The notes beneath the pieces are model-generated. The model did not search any database. It had not been told where the DNA came from and worked only from the letters and a program-made list of their open reading frames with translations. A program made the position numbers and the translations under genes. Shown here piece after piece: positions 6,132 through 9,056 of a stretch of DNA of 9,056 nucleotides (position 1 is the first letter of the stretch; each line of letters opens with the position of its first letter). Source of the stretch: Actinomycetes bacterium (lineage in GTDB: Bacteria; Actinomycetota; Acidimicrobiia; Acidimicrobiales; Ilumatobacteraceae); assembly GCA_023417265.1 (NCBI GenBank), contig JAEZFY010000196.1:1-9056 (forward strand), read 5' to 3'.

Positions 6132-6341
6132 CTAGTGAGCCGTCTTGAGTGCCCGCTGGAGCGAACGTGCGGCCATCGCCAGCTGGCGCTCGGCTTCGTG
6201 AATCGTCGTCACGAGATCTTCGCGGTCGCTGCCGAGGAACGGCTCGGCGAGCGATCCGACCCGTTCGCGCAGCCGGTCGACCTGGTCGGCGATCACGTGC
6301 AGCTCGGCTGCCACCGCGCCGGTGGAGGGTGCGTCGGGCAT
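6132..6341 (-). CDS. Small helical protein of unknown function (69 aa)
   Basis: I do not recognise a family. The 69-aa product is predicted to be nearly all helix: a first amphipathic helix at about residues 8-30 (hydrophobic spacing in LHVIADQVDRLRERV), a short turn around the GSD at 37-39, and a second helix at about 40-68 rich in Ala, Leu and Arg (LVTTIHEAERQLAMAARSLQ). It looks like a helical hairpin or coiled-coil dimer. There is no signal peptide, membrane segment or cysteine. Support that it is real: third codon positions are mostly G or C like its neighbours, a TAGCCT hexamer lies 6 nt before the ATG (6341-6339), and a strong hairpin follows the stop. It is divergent from hisC (64-bp gap) with an inverted repeat between them. 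A link to histidine synthesis is not shown; it may be a conserved structural or regulatory small protein. Confidence 0.65.
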   Translation of the reverse strand: MPDAPSTGAVAAELHVIADQVDRLRERVGSLAEPFLGSDREDLVTTIHEAERQLAMAARSLQRALKTAH

Positions 6342-6347
6342 CAGCCC

Positions 6348-6353
6348 AGGCTA
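6348..6353 (-). promoter_or_regulatory. -10 element for leaderless small-protein gene
   Basis: TAGCCT on the minus strand, 6 nt before the ATG at 6341-6339. It is identical to the hexamer before mshD. It supports the 69-aa frame as a real leaderless gene. Confidence 0.5.
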
Positions 6354-6355
6354 GG

Positions 6356-6382
6356 CGCCCGATCTCTTTCCGGGCTCGGGCG
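6356..6382. promoter_or_regulatory. Inverted repeat in the divergent hisC promoter region
   Basis: CGCCCGA (6356-6362) and TCGGGCG (6376-6382) are perfect complements with 13 bp between. The site lies between the two -10 hexamers (6348-6353 minus, 6393-6398 plus), covering where both -35 regions should be. It is a candidate operator for both genes. The arms are GC-only apart from one base pair, so a chance match is possible in this DNA. Confidence 0.35.
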
Positions 6383-6392
6383 GTCGCCTCGG

Positions 6393-6398
6393 TAGCGT
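6393..6398 (+). promoter_or_regulatory. -10 element for leaderless hisC operon transcript
   Basis: TAGCGT fits TANNNT and is followed by 7 nt and ATG at 6406. It places transcription start at the hisC start codon and argues against the in-frame GTG at 6397, which overlaps the hexamer. No his leader peptide or attenuator can exist in such a transcript. Confidence 0.55.
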
Positions 6399-6405
6399 GG
6401 CGCCG

Positions 6406-7476
6406 ATGAGTGCCGGACCCCCTGTTCGCGTGCGCGACGATTTGCGCGCCCTCGCCGGCTACCACTCGCCGCAGGTCGACGTCGAGGTCCGCCTCAACAC
6501 CAACGAGTCGCCACTCCCGCCGCCGCCTGCGTTCCGCGACGCGCTGGCGGCCGAGCTGAGCCAGATCGACTGGCACCGCTATCCCGACCGCGAGGCGCTC
6601 GCCCTGCGCACGGCGATCGGCAACCTGCACGGCGTCGGCCCCGAGATGGTGTTCGCCGCCAACGGATCGAACGAGGTGTTGCAGACGATCCTGCTCGCCT
6701 ACGCCGGTCCCGGGCGCACGGTGGCGACGTTCGAGCCGACCTATCAGATGCACGCCCAGATCGCCCGGGTCGTCGGGGCGACCGTTGTCGAGGGCGAGCG
6801 CGACGCCGACTTCACCCTCGACCCGGCCGAGATCGAGCGCGTCGTCGCCGGCGACCAGCCACACGTCGCCTTCCTCACGTCGCCGAACAACCCCACCGGC
6901 CTCGTCGAACCGCGCGAGCGCGTCGAGCAGCTGCTCGACGCGAGCACGGGGCTGGTGGTGGTCGACGAGGCGTACGCCCAGTTCGCCAGCTGGTCGGCGC
7001 TCGAACTGCTCGACGAACGTCGCCCGTTGGTCGTCACGCGGACGTTCTCCAAGACGTGGAGCATGGCCGGGGTGCGGCTCGGGTACGCGATCGGTCCGGC
7101 GTGGTTCGTCAGCGAACTCGACAAGGTCGTGCTCCCGTACCACCTCGACGCCGCCAAGCAGGCGGCCGGGCGGATCGCCCTGCGGTTCGTCGACGACATG
7201 AACGACCGGGTGCGCCTGATCGTCGACGAGCGCGAGCGGATCTCCGCCGCCCTGCGGGCGTTGCCGATCGACGTCACGCCGTCGGGCGCCAACTTCGTCT
7301 TGTTCCGCCCGCGCACGCTGCCGGGGCGGCACGTGTGGCAGGGCCTGCTCGACCGCAGCGTGCTCGTGCGCGACTGCTCGGGCTGGCCCCGGCTCGCCGA
7401 CTGCCTGCGGGTCACCGTCGGCACGCCCGCCGAGAACGACCGCTTTCTCACCGCACTCACGGAGGTCGTGGCATGA
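6406..7476 (+). CDS. hisC: Histidinol-phosphate aminotransferase
   Basis: PLP-dependent class I/II aminotransferase that converts imidazole-acetol phosphate and glutamate to histidinol phosphate. 356 aa, usual family length. Visible: substrate-arm sequence LNTNESPLPPP near residues 30-40, YPD in HRYPDREAL, PLP-contacting N162 in SPNNPTG (159-165), D187 and Y190 in VDEAY, the Schiff-base lysine K216 in FSKTWSMAGVRLGY, and the carboxylate-binding R335 in LRVTVGT. No lesions. The ATG at 6406 is chosen because of the TAGCGT hexamer 7 nt upstream; the GTG at 6397 would add only three residues. First gene of the his operon here; its stop overlaps the hisB start as ATGA. hisD, often the gene before hisC in actinobacteria, is absent; the upstream neighbour is instead a divergent small gene. 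Confidence 0.95.
   Translation: MSAGPPVRVRDDLRALAGYHSPQVDVEVRLNTNESPLPPPPAFRDALAAELSQIDWHRYPDREALALRTAIGNLHGVGPEMVFAANGSNEVLQTILLAYAGPGRTVATFEPTYQMHAQIARVVGATVVEGERDADFTLDPAEIERVVAGDQPHVAFLTSPNNPTGLVEPRERVEQLLDASTGLVVVDEAYAQFASWSALELLDERRPLVVTRTFSKTWSMAGVRLGYAIGPAWFVSELDKVVLPYHLDAAKQAAGRIALRFVDDMNDRVRLIVDERERISAALRALPIDVTPSGANFVLFRPRTLPGRHVWQGLLDRSVLVRDCSGWPRLADCLRVTVGTPAENDRFLTALTEVVA
7461..7465 (+). promoter_or_regulatory. Shine-Dalgarno for hisB
   Basis: GGAGG within the 3' end of hisC, 7 nt before the hisB ATG at 7473. It is the strongest ribosome binding site in the his operon and contrasts with the leaderless hisC start. Confidence 0.6.
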
Positions 7477-8078
7477 GCCACCTGGCACCGCGCACTGCCA
7501 CCCGCAGCCGCGCCACCAAGGAGACGTCGGTCGAGATCGCGATCGATCTCGACGGCACGGGCACCACCGACGTGTCGACGGGCATCCCGTTCTACGACCA
7601 CATGCTCGACCAGCTCGGCCGCCACGGCGGCTTCGACCTGACGGTCAAGGCTGTCGGCGATCTGCACATCGACACCCACCACACGGTGGAGGACGTCGCG
7701 ATCGCGCTCGGCGACGCGTTCCGCGAAGCGCTCGGCGACAAGGCCGGCGTGCGCCGCTTTGCGAGCGGCAAGTACCCGCTCGACGAGGCCCTCGTCGACG
7801 TCGCCCTCGACCTGTCCGGCCGCGCCCACGTCGAATGGCACGTCCCGATGCCCGAGGTGCTCCCGCTCGGCAACCCGGCGTTCGACCCGCAGCTCGCCGA
7901 GCACGCGGTCACCTCGTTCGCCCAGGCCGCGGCGATCACCCTGCACGTCGAGCTCGTGCGCGGGCGCAATGCCCACCACATCATCGAAGCGACGTTCAAG
8001 GGCCTCGCCCGGGCGCTGCGCGACGCCGTGCGCATCGACCAGCCGGGCGGCATCCCGTCGACGAAGGGCGTCTTGTGA
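7473..8078 (+). CDS. hisB: Imidazoleglycerol-phosphate dehydratase (monofunctional)
   Basis: Manganese enzyme that dehydrates imidazole glycerol phosphate to imidazole acetol phosphate, the substrate of HisC. 201 aa, a complete IGPD domain without the N-terminal histidinol-phosphatase domain of enterobacterial HisB. Motifs: FYDHMLDQLGRHGGFDL (40-56), the metal-binding DTHHTVED (67-74) and NAHHIIEATFKG (166-177), and the C-terminal PSTKGVL (195-201). A small departure is FASGKYPLDEAL (96-107), where most homologues have a VPLDEAL-type segment. The ATG at 7473 overlaps the hisC stop (ATGA) and is served by GGAGG. Its own stop overlaps the GTG of hisH (GTGA). Confidence 0.95.
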   Translation: MSHLAPRTATRSRATKETSVEIAIDLDGTGTTDVSTGIPFYDHMLDQLGRHGGFDLTVKAVGDLHIDTHHTVEDVAIALGDAFREALGDKAGVRRFASGKYPLDEALVDVALDLSGRAHVEWHVPMPEVLPLGNPAFDPQLAEHAVTSFAQAAAITLHVELVRGRNAHHIIEATFKGLARALRDAVRIDQPGGIPSTKGVL

Positions 8079-8716
8079 GCGGGCCCCGCATCGCCGTGCT
8101 CGACTACGGCATCGGCAACCTGCACTCGGCCCACAAGGCGCTCGAACACGTCGGCGCCGACGCGGTCCTCACCACCGACCCCGAAGTGATCGCTACCGCC
8201 GATGGCGTCGTGCTGCCCGGCGTCGGTGCGTTCGCGGCGTGCATGGGCGCGCTCCGCGCGACCGGGCTCGAACGTCCGGCACTCGACGCGGCCGCCTCGG
8301 GCCGGCCGTTCCTCGGCATTTGTGTCGGCATGCAGATGCTGTTCGACGACAGCGACGAGAACCCCGGCACTCCCGGGCTCGGTGTCATCCCCGGTTCGGT
8401 GCGCTGGATCCCGCCCGGGGTCAAGCGCCCACAGATGCAATGGAACCGCCTGATCGTCGACGCCCCCGACGACCCACTGCTCGCCGGCCTCGGTGATCCG
8501 TCCGGGGAGGCGTGGGTGTACTTCGTGCACTCGCTGCACGGCGTGCCCCGCGACCCCTCGGTCGTCACGGCCCGCTGCGAGTACGGCACGACGCTCACCG
8601 CGGCCGTCCGGCAGGGGAACGTGTTCGCCGCCCAGTTCCACCCGGAGAAGTCGAGCCGCCCGGGCCTGCGCCTGCTCGAGAACTTCGTCGGGCTGTGCGC
8701 GGCGGTGCCGGCATGA
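8075..8716 (+). CDS. hisH: Imidazole glycerol phosphate synthase, glutaminase subunit
   Basis: Class I glutamine amidotransferase that supplies ammonia to HisF for making imidazole glycerol phosphate and AICAR. 213 aa. Visible: DYGIGNLHS at the start (10-18), oxyanion-strand PGVG (48-51), nucleophile C83 in GICVGMQ, and the His and Glu of the triad H189 and E191 in QFHPEKS. An oddity is PQMQWN (119-124) where the family usually has PHMGWN; H becomes Q120 and G becomes Q122, while M121 and W123 are kept. The start is GTG at 8075, overlapping the hisB stop (GTGA) with GAAGGG 6 nt upstream (8063-8068). Its partner hisF is not in the window but is expected after hisA. The stop overlaps the hisA ATG. 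Confidence 0.95.
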   Translation: MSGPRIAVLDYGIGNLHSAHKALEHVGADAVLTTDPEVIATADGVVLPGVGAFAACMGALRATGLERPALDAAASGRPFLGICVGMQMLFDDSDENPGTPGLGVIPGSVRWIPPGVKRPQMQWNRLIVDAPDDPLLAGLGDPSGEAWVYFVHSLHGVPRDPSVVTARCEYGTTLTAAVRQGNVFAAQFHPEKSSRPGLRLLENFVGLCAAVPA

Positions 8717-9056
8717 CCGACCTCTACCCGGCGATCGACCTGCGCGGCGGGCGCGTCGTGCGCCTCGTCGAAGGCGACTACGACGCCGAGACCGCGTATT
8801 CCGACGACCCCGTCGATACGGCCCTGGCGTTCGCCGCGGCCGGCGCTCCGTGGATCCACGTGGTCGACCTCGACGCCGCGCGCACCGGCGATCCGGCCAA
8901 CCGCCCGATCATCACCGCGATCGCCGCTGCGCTGGCGGGCTGGGCCAAGCTGCAGACCGGAGGTGGCGTGCGCTCCGAAGCCGACGCCGAGCTGCTCGCG
9001 GCCGCTGGCGTGGCGCGGGTGGTGATGGGGTCGGCCGCGGTCGCCGACCCGCCACT
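8713..9056 (+). CDS. hisA: Phosphoribosylformimino-AICAR phosphate isomerase, 3' truncated
   Basis: The first 114 residues of the (beta/alpha)8 isomerase that converts ProFAR to PRFAR, which HisH-HisF then uses. Visible: PAIDLRGGRVVRLVEGDYD (6-24) with the catalytic D9, WIHVVDLDAARTG, KLQTGGGVR (79-87) and the half-barrel phosphate-binding turn MGSAA. The second catalytic Asp lies beyond the window edge. Actinobacteria often have PriA, which also does the TrpF reaction. The IDLRGGRVVRL and TGGGVRS wording here looks like ordinary HisA, but the specificity residues are mostly outside the window, so bifunctionality is undecided. ATG at 8713 overlaps the hisH stop (ATGA). No good Shine-Dalgarno is seen; translational coupling is likely. 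Confidence 0.93.
   Translation, partial: MTDLYPAIDLRGGRVVRLVEGDYDAETAYSDDPVDTALAFAAAGAPWIHVVDLDAARTGDPANRPIITAIAAALAGWAKLQTGGGVRSEADAELLAAAGVARVVMGSAAVADPP

Noticed and set aside
5960..6148. 62-aa plus-strand frame in the hairpin-rich gap
   Set aside because: Starts at GTG with no ribosome site or close -10, has Pro/Arg/Ser-rich composition, and runs through three stem-loops; more likely non-coding.
6397..6405. GTG at 6397 as hisC start
   Set aside because: It overlaps the TAGCGT -10 hexamer, and the ATG three codons later has the leaderless spacing seen at two other genes.
6088..7488. Minus-strand 466-aa open frame opposite hisC
   Set aside because: Antisense shadow of hisC; it also crosses the small gene in another frame.
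6744..8641. Minus-strand long open frames opposite hisC, hisB and hisH
   Set aside because: Shadows of the his genes, with composition typical of antisense reading of GC-rich codons.
8713..9056. PriA (bifunctional HisA/TrpF) call for the last gene
   Set aside because: Only the first 114 residues are visible, and they read like ordinary HisA; the specificity residues lie outside the window.
1..9056. CRISPR array, insertion sequence, tRNA, rRNA, prophage or defence system
   Set aside because: No regular spaced repeats, transposase motifs, terminal inverted repeats or RNA gene structures were seen; the genes are housekeeping types with uniform base use.

Overview
This is a high-GC chromosomal window with dense, mostly compactly packed genes. 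The mycothiol synthase gene (mshD) points to an actinobacterium, because mycothiol is the actinobacterial low-molecular-weight thiol. Monofunctional HisB and leaderless-type promoters (TANNNT hexamer 6-7 nt before ATG) fit this. An Acidimicrobiia-type organism is my guess from overall style and is not proven by the sequence.

Layout from left to right: the 3' end of an M23 (LytM-type) cell-wall peptidase gene (+, cut by the window edge); a 170-bp convergent gap with a 105-nt imperfect palindrome; a DinB/DUF664-family protein (-); a divergent WYL-domain regulator of the YafY type (+), with a perfect ATTGCGG-N11-CCGCAAT inverted repeat between the two; a three-gene minus-strand operon mshD > pepF-like M3 oligopeptidase > rlmN, whose last gene overlaps the regulator tail to tail by 26 bp; a 219-bp gap rich in hairpins; a 69-aa helical protein of unknown function (-); and, divergent from it, the histidine operon hisC > hisB > hisH > hisA (+), with hisA cut by the right edge.

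The four his genes encode the aminotransferase, dehydratase, glutaminase and isomerase steps of histidine synthesis; hisD does not precede hisC here. The mshD operon groups thiol-cofactor synthesis, peptide turnover and 23S rRNA/tRNA methylation, with no evident single pathway. All five junctions inside the two operons are 4-nt NTGA overlaps, including one (pepF/rlmN) that implies an unusual CTG start for rlmN.

The gene content is mostly ordinary housekeeping. I found no mobile element, CRISPR array, tRNA or rRNA and no clear novel multi-gene system. The items most worth a second look are the CTG start of rlmN, the repeated leaderless promoter layout, the structured 5979-6108 gap, the 105-nt palindrome and the two inverted repeats in divergent promoters.
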